Source: Pectinophora gossypiella (Eukaryota; Arthropoda; Insecta; Lepidoptera; Gelechiidae). Taken from it: a stretch of DNA of 64,000 bases. The stretch is from the NCBI RefSeq assembly GCF_024362695.1, contig NC_065421.1, positions 4,340,598 through 4,404,597 on the forward strand. The letters run 5' to 3'. The position numbers and the translations under genes are program-made. Positions 21,354 to 29,981 of this stretch are shown in pieces. The notes below the pieces were generated by a model. It saw nothing but the letters and a program-made list of their open reading frames with translations, was not told the origin of the DNA and did not search any database. How positions within the stretch are numbered: the stretch's first letter is position 1; the number at the start of each line of letters is the position of its first letter.

Positions 21354-21558
21354 TTAAAAATATTCAAGTTTTTAAATTGAATATGGTTATACAACTTTTC
21401 TATTCTCTTTGTAATTTTAATTTCTATTTAACTAAGTGCAACTGTAGTTTTGCAGTTGTTTAAAACTCGTTTAGTTTTAATTTTAAAAACTGCAGTTATA
21501 AAAAGTAAATTTACTAGCAGCGTGGGTTTTTAAAAGTGAACAAATAAGTAATTCTCAC

Positions 21559-21916
21559 CTGCAACCACTTGATCCTGGTGATGTTCTCCTCGGTGACGGT
21601 GAGAGCCTTCCTCTCACCCAGTTTGTACGACTCATCATAGTACATATACTCTGTGAAGGTCAGCCCACTGGTCGTGTACTGCTGAGTGAAATATATCGAT
21701 ATGGTCCCGTTGACAATGTCATGCTCGATGATCCAGCGGCATTTTATCGGGACCGGGAACGGGTTTGGGAAGTTGGGGGTCTGGATGACCCCCACTGGGC
21801 CCTTGAGGCGGCCCCCGCAGGTTTGTGGGCCCTGGTGCTCCCGGTCTTCCTGGGTGTATACGTCTGCCGCCATGGTGGTCATCAGCGTGATGGTAAGCAA
21901 TCGCTGCATTGTTAAC
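21559..21916 (-). CDS. Secreted CUB-domain protein, first coding exon
   Basis: Coding part 21559-21909 (minus) gives 117 residues from ATG 21909. The exon begins at about 21916 after the acceptor CCTTTGTTGCAG and ends at 21559 with TTGCAG followed by the donor GTGAGA, phase 0. Residues 1-15 (MQRLLTITLMTTMAA) look like a signal peptide. CGGRLKGPVGVIQTPNFPNP starts a CUB domain at C31, with the partner cysteine at C57 in KCRW, the usual spacing. N-glycosylation sequons are at 67 (NGT) and 109 (NIT). The domain is cut at WLQ, so the rest lies in further exons at lower coordinates, which I could not identify. CUB proteins bind ligands outside the cell; the specific role is unknown. The 5' UTR exon must lie upstream (above 21917). 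Reading through the intron to an earlier ATG is possible but less likely. Confidence 0.8.
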
Positions 21917-22036
21917 CTGCAACAAAGGAAAAAAGTCATTTTCTCAATTTTTTTTAGTAGTTTAGGTTAAAGATAAATTGCTTATTAACTTGCAGGCTAG
22001 GAATATTAATACATTCATAGGTAAATTGTCTGTCTG

Positions 22037-22225
22037 TCCTATTCAGAGGTGGAGGACAGGAGTCCTAGTACGGCTTTGAAATAGACTACTCTGGGCCCCA
22101 TCCCAATCGCGTCAGACAGAGTACTGCGGGGCGGAAGGCAAGAGGGAAACCACTGCCCTATTTTTCCCTAAAAAAGTAGCATGGAAAATGTTGCACCGAC
22201 AAGAGCGTGGCACTTAAATTAGTGA
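22037..22225 (+). mobile_element. RTE-derived repeat
   Basis: Contains GGCAAGAGGGAAACCACTGC and then GCATGGAAAATGTTGCACCG plus AGAGCGTGGCACTTAAATT, which matches the end of the RTE fragments near 16900 and 23385. Widespread type of moth repeat; non-coding here. Confidence 0.6.
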
Positions 22226-22807
22226 TGTGTGATGATAGCCTACCTTGTTAGGTAATTAAAATAAATAAATAAAATTATGAAAAATAATTTGATAATGTTT
22301 AAATTATAAATAATGTTCCAATGTTGCTGTTACATCATAAAATGTTGTATTTAAGTTTAAAAAATTGCGTCTAACACCTAAATTGTTTCCGCTTAGGAAA
22401 CATAATCTATCATCACCGCTTTTTTTAATTTCCTCCTTGCTGTATTTTCCTGGCTATTTTCTTACATAAGTGCGAAACTGCTCTATATATATATATATAT
22501 ACCTACACACACATACTTACTGCATTTATGGCAAATAAAAAATATAACCCTAATAATAAAACAATAGAAAGAATAAGTTGTTCCAATAAGTGCGTAATTT
22601 CGTCACGCGGTTATTGAAAGAATTGGGAAGAAATGACGTCATTTGTCGAACGTTCGAGAAAGGTCCAGAATATCCCTTATTATTAGGTATATAACTTATC
22701 AATCCAATTGGTAACTGTTGTTTTTGTAGAGCTCTTATGGGGTTCCTTGGGAATGGAATATAAAAGATGTTGTACGTAATCCGCGATAGCTCTGTTCGTA
22801 AAACGCG
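22226..22807. other. AT-rich, nothing recognised
   Basis: Contains a short AT microsatellite near 22488-22501. No gene. Confidence 0.4.
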
Positions 22808-23048
22808 TCACTATATAGTATAAAACAAAGTCGCTTTTCCTGTAGCCCTATGTACGCTTAAATCTTTAAAAGTACGCAACGGATTTTGATGCGGTTTTTT
22901 TAATAGATAGAGTGATTCAAGAGGAAGGTTTATATGTAGAATAACATCAATTAAATACTGTTATTTTTGAGGTTTTTAATGTGATGTCGTAAATAATTTC
23001 ATTTTTTCCTCAGCATTGCACCCGAGCGAAGCCGGGGCGGGTCGCTAG
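22808..23048 (+). mobile_element. Helitron-like non-autonomous element
   Basis: Starts TCACTATATAGTATAAAAC and ends with a GC-rich hairpin segment (CCGAGCGAAGCCGGGGCGGG) just before CTAG and a T, the CTRR-T end expected of a Helitron. The interior ATTTTGATGCGGTTTTTTTA is typical. The base before TC is G rather than the usual A, so the exact 5' end is uncertain. Confidence 0.6.
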
Positions 23049-23227
23049 TGACTTAGTGTCACGGGCTTTATGGCTTTGAATTCATGTTTGGATCATAAAT
23101 AATTATTATCATGTGGGTTCCGGCTACGCGGATTGTATAAGACGATATATTATTAGACGGGAATTAAACATAGCTGGCGAGAAGTGGGTGTTATACTAAA
23201 CACCTATTGCTTACCCCTTCGCGGATA

Positions 23228-23950
23228 CAGAAGGTGGTTACTGACTGGTGTTACGAGGCGTAATGTAATGTGTTACACAGCGAGCGTTCGTGCATCAGTA
23301 CAGGGAAATAAGGCGCTCATGGCGAGCATCAACACTGAGGTTAAGGTGGCTATTGACCGGTGTTCATCATCATCATCAATTTAAGAGCCACGCTCTTGTC
23401 GGTGTAGATTTTCCATTCCAGTCTATCAAAGGTCAATTCCTTGACTTCCCTATAAGACACGACTTTAACCTTTTCTTTAATCTGTTCCATGTAAGCTCTT
23501 CTTGGTCTTCCCCTTCCTCTCTTTCCTTCTAGCTTTCCTTCTATGATGTTTTTAATAAATTCATCTTATTTTATTAGGTGTCCAATCATCTTGCCTCTTC
23601 TGTCCTTAATAATTCTCAGTATTTGTCTCTTTTCCCTTACTCGACCGGTGTCACGAGGCGTAATGTACCATTCGCAGTGGGCATGATATGTTACGTCATG
23701 TGCTTAAAATCAGTGTATTTCCCTGTTTAAATGGTGTACTCCCATGCCCACTATGTGCGAGGATATTTTCCAATAAGATTGGCTATATAAGCCACATGTG
23801 AGCACATGAACGTCAGAGTTGAAGCAGTCGCCGTAGCCGAAATTGGCTGGATCACATCATCATCATCATTTCCCTGTACTGACAGCACGAAAGCTCGCTG
23901 TGTAACACATTACATTACGCCTCGTAACATCAGTCAGTACCAACCTTTAT
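23228..23950. mobile_element. Composite element with long inverted ends
   Basis: About 70 bases at the left (GGTGTTACGAGGCGTAATGT, TGTGTTACACAGCGAGC) recur inverted at 23870-23950 with few differences. A third, partial copy lies at 23644-23690. An RTE fragment is nested at 23385-23640. No transposase was seen. Confidence 0.6.
23385..23640 (-). pseudogene. RTE-like LINE RT C-terminal remnant
   Basis: The minus strand encodes GRPRRAYMEQIKEKVKVVSY then REVKELTFDRLEWK, then CTACACCGACAAGAGCGTGG and the 3' end. It is the uninverted relative of 16759-16935 and contains no catalytic motif. Confidence 0.75.
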
Positions 23951-24184
23951 ACGTAACATGCTTATCATACATTATTCTGGAGAGGAGACACCCTCAGGCG
24001 TTATTCCGGCCGCCTGGAGGAGCTTGACAAACTTGCTCCAGCGGCTCTAGACTGGCGCCAAAATTTAGATTTAAGTAAATTTATAACTTACAGTCGTATG
24101 TAATTGTTGGTAGAACACTTGACTTGCCTCTCATCGTACGGAACTGTGGCCAAGTTGGTAGACTCTCTCTCACTTTGAGGTCGC
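23951..24184. other. Non-coding, nothing recognised
   Basis: CTCCAGCGGCTCTAGACTGG may be element-derived; nothing firm. Confidence 0.35.
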
Positions 24185-24378
24185 AGGTACGGATCATTAG
24201 AGTGCAATAAAGTATATTATTTATGTTTTGTATTTATCAGGAAGAAATGGAGATGAATGGTTGAGGATGGATGGTGGTGATGGACTTCTTTCACCCTAAG
24301 GTTGCCTGGCAGAAATTGATTGTGCTTATTTTTATTCGTATATTTATGTCCTTAGTTTGTCGTTGTGCAATAAAGTAT
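24185..24378 (+). mobile_element. LINE 3' UTR fragment
   Basis: Contains AAGGTTGCCTGGCAGAAATTG and ends TTGTGCAATAAAGTATTATT with GATT repeats, a typical 3' end of moth non-LTR elements. The family is not resolved. Confidence 0.6.
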
Positions 24379-24984
24379 TATTGATTGATTAAAATGGAGT
24401 GTCAACCTTTGCTCAGCTGTGAAATAATAAAAACAAAAACAAAAAAATACAAAAAAAAAACAATAAACATCTTCATCGTCCTGCCCTTATTCCACTCGAG
24501 GCGGGGTCGGCACTCCATGTATTTCTCTACCATCCATCTCTGTCAGTCGACTTCTCCGTACTCACACTATTCACACACATATCATTCCTCACACAATCCA
24601 TCCATACCTTGTTGGGTCAAAAGCAAAAAATGAACACTTCGTCAAAATGTTATTGAATAAAATGTTTAGGGAAAAACACGTCATTTGTCGAAGTTGAGAA
24701 TGCCCCATTATTTTGGCTGGTTTGACGTGTACCTAACTTGTCAATACAATTCGTAACTGTCCATTTGTTTTTGATCACATGCCTTGTGGGACAGATGAAG
24801 GCTGATTTAAGATGTCTAAGACGTCTGGGTAGGTATTTATTATTTCCTTCTGTACACAAAAAAGCAAATACGGGCGATTTTTCTATGTGATCTGGAAAGA
24901 ATGTTTGGTTTGGATAACGCAGACTATGTCAACTAGTATTTTTTTGATATGACTTATTGTAGATTTGCCGCATACTAAGTATGC
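24379..24984. other. Non-coding, nothing recognised
   Basis: Short open frames only, none with a recognisable domain. Confidence 0.4.
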
Positions 24985-25385
24985 TTTTTTTGACATGATT
25001 TAACGTGACTCATTATGTAGATTTGTCGCAAATGGTATTAACTACTTGACCGGAAGCATAATACGCATGACTTAACTACTCGGGGAGCGCTGAGAGCTCT
25101 CACGCGATACGAAATTTAAGACAACAGGCCTGAAAGTGCTCAGTTTAGATGGGCGCGAAACTCTGCTCGGGGCGTCGTCTAAGAGAATTATATTTAAAAA
25201 ATCTATTCTAGTGGGCCGATAGCGATAGAACGCTGAATGAGAGAAATCGTCGATCACACCAGTGTAGTCGGTGTCGGAGTCCTGAAGTGTTTGTTGTCGC
25301 GAGCTCATTGGCTGCCTATAGAGCTAGAGTAATCGGGTCATCAGGATTGTATATTATAACGACAGAATTATATTGAGCGCTTCGA
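24985..25385 (+). repeat. Family U1, longest copy
   Basis: Runs from TTGTCGCAAATGGTATTAAC to about ATCAGGATTGTATATTATA. Blocks are shared with 8778-9030, 9088-9210, 42085-42400 and 60395-60500. It has no protein-coding content. Confidence 0.6.
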
Positions 25386-25712
25386 CCAATTAACGATACG
25401 AGTGCTATCTATGTAGATGGACGTCAAACGGCTATTGGTGGAAGGCCTCGATATAATTCGCGCCGCGCGCGGCACGGTTACCGTGCAGAGCCTATTGACA
25501 CAGCCGTGTCAGCCAGACAACATTAAATAAGCTCACGGCGATATTCCCAATTGGGTTATTTCTGGAGGTACATCCATTGGAAGATGAACTAAGTACCCAC
25601 GTTTCACCGAGCTATCTGTTAGACAAATGTGTTTATTCTGATTATTATTAATCTATGGAATAGGTTTGAAGTAAAAAAACACATAACCCTCCTTTTTGCT
25701 TCGCCGTAGTCG
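25386..25712. other. Non-coding, with a family U2 fragment
   Basis: 25580-25630 is a minus-strand fragment of family U2 (CACCGAGCTATCTGTTAGAC). Nothing else recognised. Confidence 0.45.
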
Positions 25713-25920
25713 GCTAATAAAACAATTATTAAGGAAGAAATTGCGACAAAATAATGATTTCTGAAGTAAGGTAGAAAATCTAGAAAAAGGTACAAAATGG
25801 GTCATATCTCCTAAATCGTTAATAATCGCTGAACATACATGGGGGTGTTTCTAGTAGCCAATGAGTCTTTCTATCTAATTTTTCATTTTGAACGTGAACC
25901 TCTGGGCCACCCTTTATAAT
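25713..25920 (-). mobile_element. DNA-transposon-like terminal fragment
   Basis: On the minus strand it starts AGGGTGGCCCAGAGGTTCAC and continues ATGACCCATTTTGTACC, TAGATTTTCTACCTTACTTC. The same sequence is on the plus strand at 57832-58025, where it starts TACAGGGTGGCCCAGAAGTT. This is the kind of end seen in Tc1/mariner-like elements, but no transposase is present. Confidence 0.55.
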
Positions 25921-26083
25921 AGGAATAGGAAAACCAATGACAATCATGGATGAATGTTTGCAGTTAACTATCGGTTATCAAATATACTGTTAATTACATA
26001 ATTAAATGTTGAAACAACTGCAGTGATGTGGATAACTATTACTGGCTAATGTTATAGTGTTAATAATGTGTGTGATCGTGACG

Positions 26084-26126
26084 TATAATTTGTGGGTGAA
26101 TTACGGTAATTCACCCACAAATTATA
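26084..26126. repeat. 43-bp near-perfect palindrome
   Basis: Arms 26084-26104 and 26106-26126 are exact complements (21 bp) around a single G. AT-rich ends with a GTGGGTG/CACCCAC core. It could extrude as a cruciform. Confidence 0.95.
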
Positions 26127-26195
26127 TTGTCAATACGAATTGTATTTAACCAATAATTAGATTCGATTCTCATTTGCTTATGATTTTGTAGGTGT

Positions 26196-26274
26196 AAGTT
26201 TCCGGGGTGGAAAGCGACGCGCGGCGCAATCGTTCCTCTGCGCCCGCGCGTCGCGCTTTCCACCCCGGAAACTT
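26196..26274. repeat. GC-rich imperfect hairpin
   Basis: Arms 26196-26228 and 26239-26274 pair: 21 bases are perfect (AAGTTTCCGGGGTGGAAAGCG), then GC-rich pairing with a 2-base and a 1-base bulge, and a 10-base loop. It sits at the start of a CpG-rich island (26200-26370). Confidence 0.9.
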
Positions 26275-26633
26275 TGCGCGAGCGATAAATACGACCGGCC
26301 TGACCGCGTCTCGGTTTTGCTCGTCGCGGCGCTGAAGAGTGCGGACGTGCGCGAAGAGCGCCGCTACAATTTGATACGTAATTGTTAAGTCTAGGCTAAA
26401 GATCGCGTGGTCGTTCACCAACTAGATGAACTGATCAAGTGAAAGACTCGTCGTCATCCAAGTTCTCTACACTGTAGTAAGGGAAGCGCTGGACAGGAAC
26501 CGGTAGAGGCAGATCGCTCCAGGTGCAACCCTGATGCTGACCACGATCCTCAGATATGAGAGACCGACCCAAGAGAGAGTTAAGTCTAACAACATTAAAA
26601 CTCCAAAGACTTACTACGAATCTGCAGGAGGGC
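26275..26633. other. CpG-rich segment, possible promoter or first exon
   Basis: 26275-26370 is rich in CG (GCGCGAGCGATAAATACG, CGGACGTGCGCGAAGAGCGC), unlike the AT-rich surroundings. It could be a promoter/5' exon or a GC-rich element. No open frame or transcript evidence decides this. Confidence 0.3.
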
Positions 26634-26850
26634 AGCGTAGTGGAGTATGCTCCACACTCACTCTGATTAAAGTTAGGCCTGTGTCCAGCGGTAGGACGTA
26701 TTTTGGTTTTAATATTATTACTTTAGTGCTGGGCTGGGACTTTAGGAAAAACTAAAACGAATTAATGTATAAGAGAAGATGAAAATATATAAGAGAATCT
26801 CTGCTTATTCCGGTGGGAAATAAGTGTTAGTGTATGTATGTATGTGTCTC
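26634..26850 (+). mobile_element. SINE-B tail and LINE-X tail fragments
   Basis: 26634-26706 carries GTGGAGTATGCTCCACACTC and GGCCTGTGTCCAGCGGTAGG (SINE-B-type 3' end). 26785-26850 carries CTGCTTATTCCGGTGGGAAA and TGTATGTATG (LINE-X end). Confidence 0.6.
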
Positions 26851-26944
26851 CGCCGGGAACCGAACCCGAGACTTCCAGATCGAGAGACCCGCCACTAGAC
26901 CACGGAAACCGTTTATACGAATATTGGTTCTGGTTCCAATACAG

Positions 26945-27240
26945 ACCATCTTATTTACTTTAAGGGACGGGTATTCGACAGGCATAAAACTTATGGAACT
27001 CGTGTCAATTTTAGGCAGAAATTTTAAAACCCCCTCAAAAGGCCAATAACCTGATAGAATTAAGTTGACAGCACACGTCAAACGGGTCCGATATCAGCGA
27101 GATGCCTTTTTTATTCGCTCGGGCGATTCATTCATTCTCTCATTCATTTTAAAATTAACAGTTGACTATCATCCGTCCCTTTCCATTTCGGCGGATAATA
27201 AAATGGCGGGTATAACTAAAATTTAAATTACTAATAATTT
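26945..27240 (-). repeat. Dispersed repeat family U3
   Basis: Shares GACGGGTATTCGACAGGCAT, CACACGTCAAACGGG, TCAGCGAGATGCC and CATCCGTCCCTTTCC with 29505-29719 plus 33949-34110 (one copy split by a LINE), 51085-51225 and 59881-60100. No coding capacity. Confidence 0.65.
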
Positions 27241-27245
27241 AAATT

Positions 27246-27287
27246 CCCAGATTCTTGCAGACACCTAAGTGTCTGCAAGAATCTGGG
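27246..27287. repeat. Perfect 19-bp hairpin at the edge of family U3
   Basis: CCCAGATTCTTGCAGACAC (27246-27264), loop CTAA, and its exact complement at 27269-27287. One arm recurs, slightly changed, near 34078 next to another U3 copy, suggesting it belongs to that family. Confidence 0.95.
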
Positions 27288-27529
27288 CCATCATGTTTAC
27301 ATGTATTGTATGCGTACATTTCTGGTTCACATAATATATACTCCGATTATAAGAAAAACATAACTCCCAAGATCCAATTTCATTCATAAAAGAATTCGCG
27401 TGTTGATAAACAAGCGATCTAATCAAGTATCATAGTGTAATGTGATCCGAACCGAAACAAACAGGAGCGACGAGCCGCGCCGAATACATAGTAACTCTTG
27501 CCTAAACCCAGGCCAGTGGCATACAATAA

Positions 27530-27720
27530 GGAATAATACTACGTATAGAATGGTAACTCTCCGCTCCCCACCTGCGGCTGAGCTAGGTTAACCTCACCCC
27601 CTCGGTCGTACTTTAGTCTTCAATCGTATAGCGTTGAACGTCACAAACAGATACGCGTGTACGATAACGTCGATGTGTAGTGTCCGCGTAAAACGAGGTT
27701 TTTGAAGTGTCCGGAGTTTG
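27530..27720 (+). repeat. Dispersed repeat hit by the BEL element elsewhere
   Basis: The left part matches 6817-6880 (GAATAATACTACGTATAGAA). The right part (ACAGATACGCGTGTACG, TAAAACGAGGT) matches 58211-58380. Unclassified. Confidence 0.6.
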
Positions 27721-28334
27721 CCAATGAGATACGGTACTCGGTGAAGCTTGACGAGAGCACTCGTTTGAAAGTGTACGTACCTACACCCACCATCAAGGTG
27801 CTACCACTCTCTGAGAGTCAATTACCGCAACGCCTGCTGCTTGCCAAATAGCTTTCCAATGGCTCCTAATATTTGCTCACATAGTCGAGATTGTATTAAG
27901 CGATTAGTGTTGTTAGTACCTGTGATGAAGTGAGCAGTCTCTTGTCGATTATGGCTTGTTGTGACGGTGACAATGAATATAAAACAATCAATAAAAACAG
28001 TGTCACGGACAAGCGCCATCTAGCGCATATTGTAGGAGCCAATTAGTTCGCTTCGTTCGTTTGTTTTTACCTCAATGTCAAAATATTTGAAAATGTAACT
28101 TAGTAATCAAAAATCTAACAGATGTCGCTATTAACCAATGCCAATAAAACAAAATGGAGTAAAAGAGGAATCATCGCTTTTATGTTCCGCTCCCGATTAT
28201 TATACATAGTCGGTCCCAAAGTTCTGTCATATACGTAGGAAAGTAATGATAAAAAATAATGTAACAACCCTTATACAAAAATGTGTGTACTATTTTTTAA
28301 AGTACATTTATCAATGAATTAAAATAACTTAAAA
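27721..28334. other. Mixed old repeats, no gene
   Basis: Contains pieces shared with family U2 (CAAGCGCCATCTAGC near 28010; AAACAAAATGGAGTA near 28148). No supported coding region. Confidence 0.45.
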
Positions 28335-29074
28335 TTATTCAAAATGACCTCCCTTATTTTTAATAACGGCCCTTAATCGCCGTGGCCGGTCGTCTATCGC
28401 AGCACGCACCATTTCCATGTCTATTTCAGCGATTGCTTTAATAATATCTAATTTCAGGATCTCCAAATTTTTATGGGGTTTAGCACAGACTTGTTCTTTA
28501 AGACCTGCCAAATTTTATAGTGCAGAGGATTAAGGTCCGGGTTGGTGTCTGACAAAGTCGATGTTGTGACATTCGAACCAGGCTTGAGTAGTCTTGGCTT
28601 TGTGAGCAGGCGCAGAATCCTGCTGAAACACGAAGTGGTGTCCAGAAAATAGCGTGTTGGGCAGGTGTTTTATATACCGATCTATAACCGTCTCCTGGTA
28701 CACTTTGGCACTGGTTTTGACCCCTTTTTCGCAAAAATGAACCTCAGTAGGCCCATAGTAGGAGAGGGGACTCCCAACCAGACCATCAATGAAGATGGAT
28801 GATGTCCATGTTGAGTCCGTGGAACTTTTTTTCCTGCTTCTTCAGAGCTCTTAGGGTGCACTCTATCATTCTGTTTATTGTACTTTTCTTCTATATAGAA
28901 ATTTTTTTCGTCTGTAAAAAGTATATCATGGTTTTCGAACTGGATTTCTTCGTATGCGCGCCTTGATCGCTTTGACCACTGGTGTTGTTGCGGAGCGACG
29001 CCGGCCGCTTCTTTTCTCGTATTTGTTTTAGTAACACAGTTGGCTCGACCATTATAGACGGCGATACGGTTCAC
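28335..29074 (-). pseudogene. Tc1/mariner transposase pseudogene
   Basis: On the minus strand the segments ILFTDEKNFYIEEKYNKQND (first catalytic D), HHFVFQQDSAPAHKAKTTQA (second D) and LNPLHYKIWQVLK, then RPRRLRAVIKNKGGHFE and stop, follow in different frames. They cover the catalytic part and C-terminus of a Tc1/mariner-superfamily transposase, probably a DD37D-like (maT) lineage. At least two frameshifts separate the segments, the third acidic position reads H in LNPLHY, and the N-terminal DNA-binding part is missing. No terminal inverted repeats were recognised. It cannot encode an active enzyme. Confidence 0.85.
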
Positions 29075-29504
29075 TATCTATCGCGTTGGTCTTATGGAAA
29101 GCGGTGAGGTGTGGCTACTTAGTTAATATTGAGATACAGTCGTGTATTTATGGTTTTGTCTCCTTGACTTGTAATGAGATTAACATGAGAGCTTTTAGAA
29201 CCGCAAATGAATTACAAACTCAAACACTAGCGGTGGCTTGCCACATGCCCAAATAGCTTTTCAATGGCCGTTAATATTTGCGAACACGTTGCGTACTTTG
29301 CCTTCATTAATGACAAGTTTGACAGGACCCATTTGAACGTAATAATGAGCGCGGCATAATCTAATCTCGTGTGTTTGTATCACTGTAATTATTGACAGTT
29401 GGTTTGGTGTTCTGATTGTATTTCTTTTGTTTACACAATACAATACACAATTGTTTATTGCAAAAAGGAACATATTGGTGCTAATTCCTGTAAACACTAT
29501 CTAA
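29075..29504. other. Old repeats, no gene
   Basis: 29060-29130 resembles family U2 (GCGATACGGTTCAC, also near 47281). 29230-29285 shares AATAGCTTTTCAATGGC with 27849. No coding region. Confidence 0.45.
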
Positions 29505-29719
29505 TTTTATTTTGTTATATCTGTCATTTTCTTATCCGCCGAAAAGGAAAGGGACGGGTAATCGACAAGCATATTTATGGAACACACGTCAATAATAAAT
29601 AAATAAATAAATTTTAAGCACAAATCTAAAACAACCGTCTAAAAATTTTACATTGGCCAATAACCCGACAGAACTATGTTGATAGCACACGTCAAACGGT
29701 TTGCATACCAGCGAGATTC
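29505..29719 (+). repeat. Family U3, left part, interrupted by a LINE
   Basis: Contains TTATCCGCCGAAAAGGAAAG and CACACGTCAAACGG. It continues at 33949 after the CR1-like insertion. GAGATTC (29713-29719) is the left target duplication. Confidence 0.8.
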
Positions 29720-29981
29720 AAATTCAAATTCAAATTCAAATTCAAAAATATCTTTATTCAGTAGGTAACATAGTTACACTTTGAATCGTCAATTTTACAT
29801 AACGAACGTCTCATCCGCCTAAAACTACTGCAGCTTCTCACAACCTGTATAGCCGGGGAAAAGAAGCTGCAAGAAAAACCTCGGCACAGGGCCCTAGACG
29901 TTCTTTAAAAAAATAAAAATAAACATAAAATATTGGTATACAATTGAGTAATTTAGCTGCCTAATATCAGTTCTCAGACAG
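29720..29981 (-). repeat. CR1 lineage A 3' UTR
   Basis: After the RT stop the minus strand reads GGGCCCTGTGCCGAGG, TTTTTCTTGCAGCTTCTTTT, GACGATTCAAAGTGTAAC and ends in about five GAATTT units. Copies of this UTR lie at 13832-14047, 17010-17175 and 34445-34690. Confidence 0.85.
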
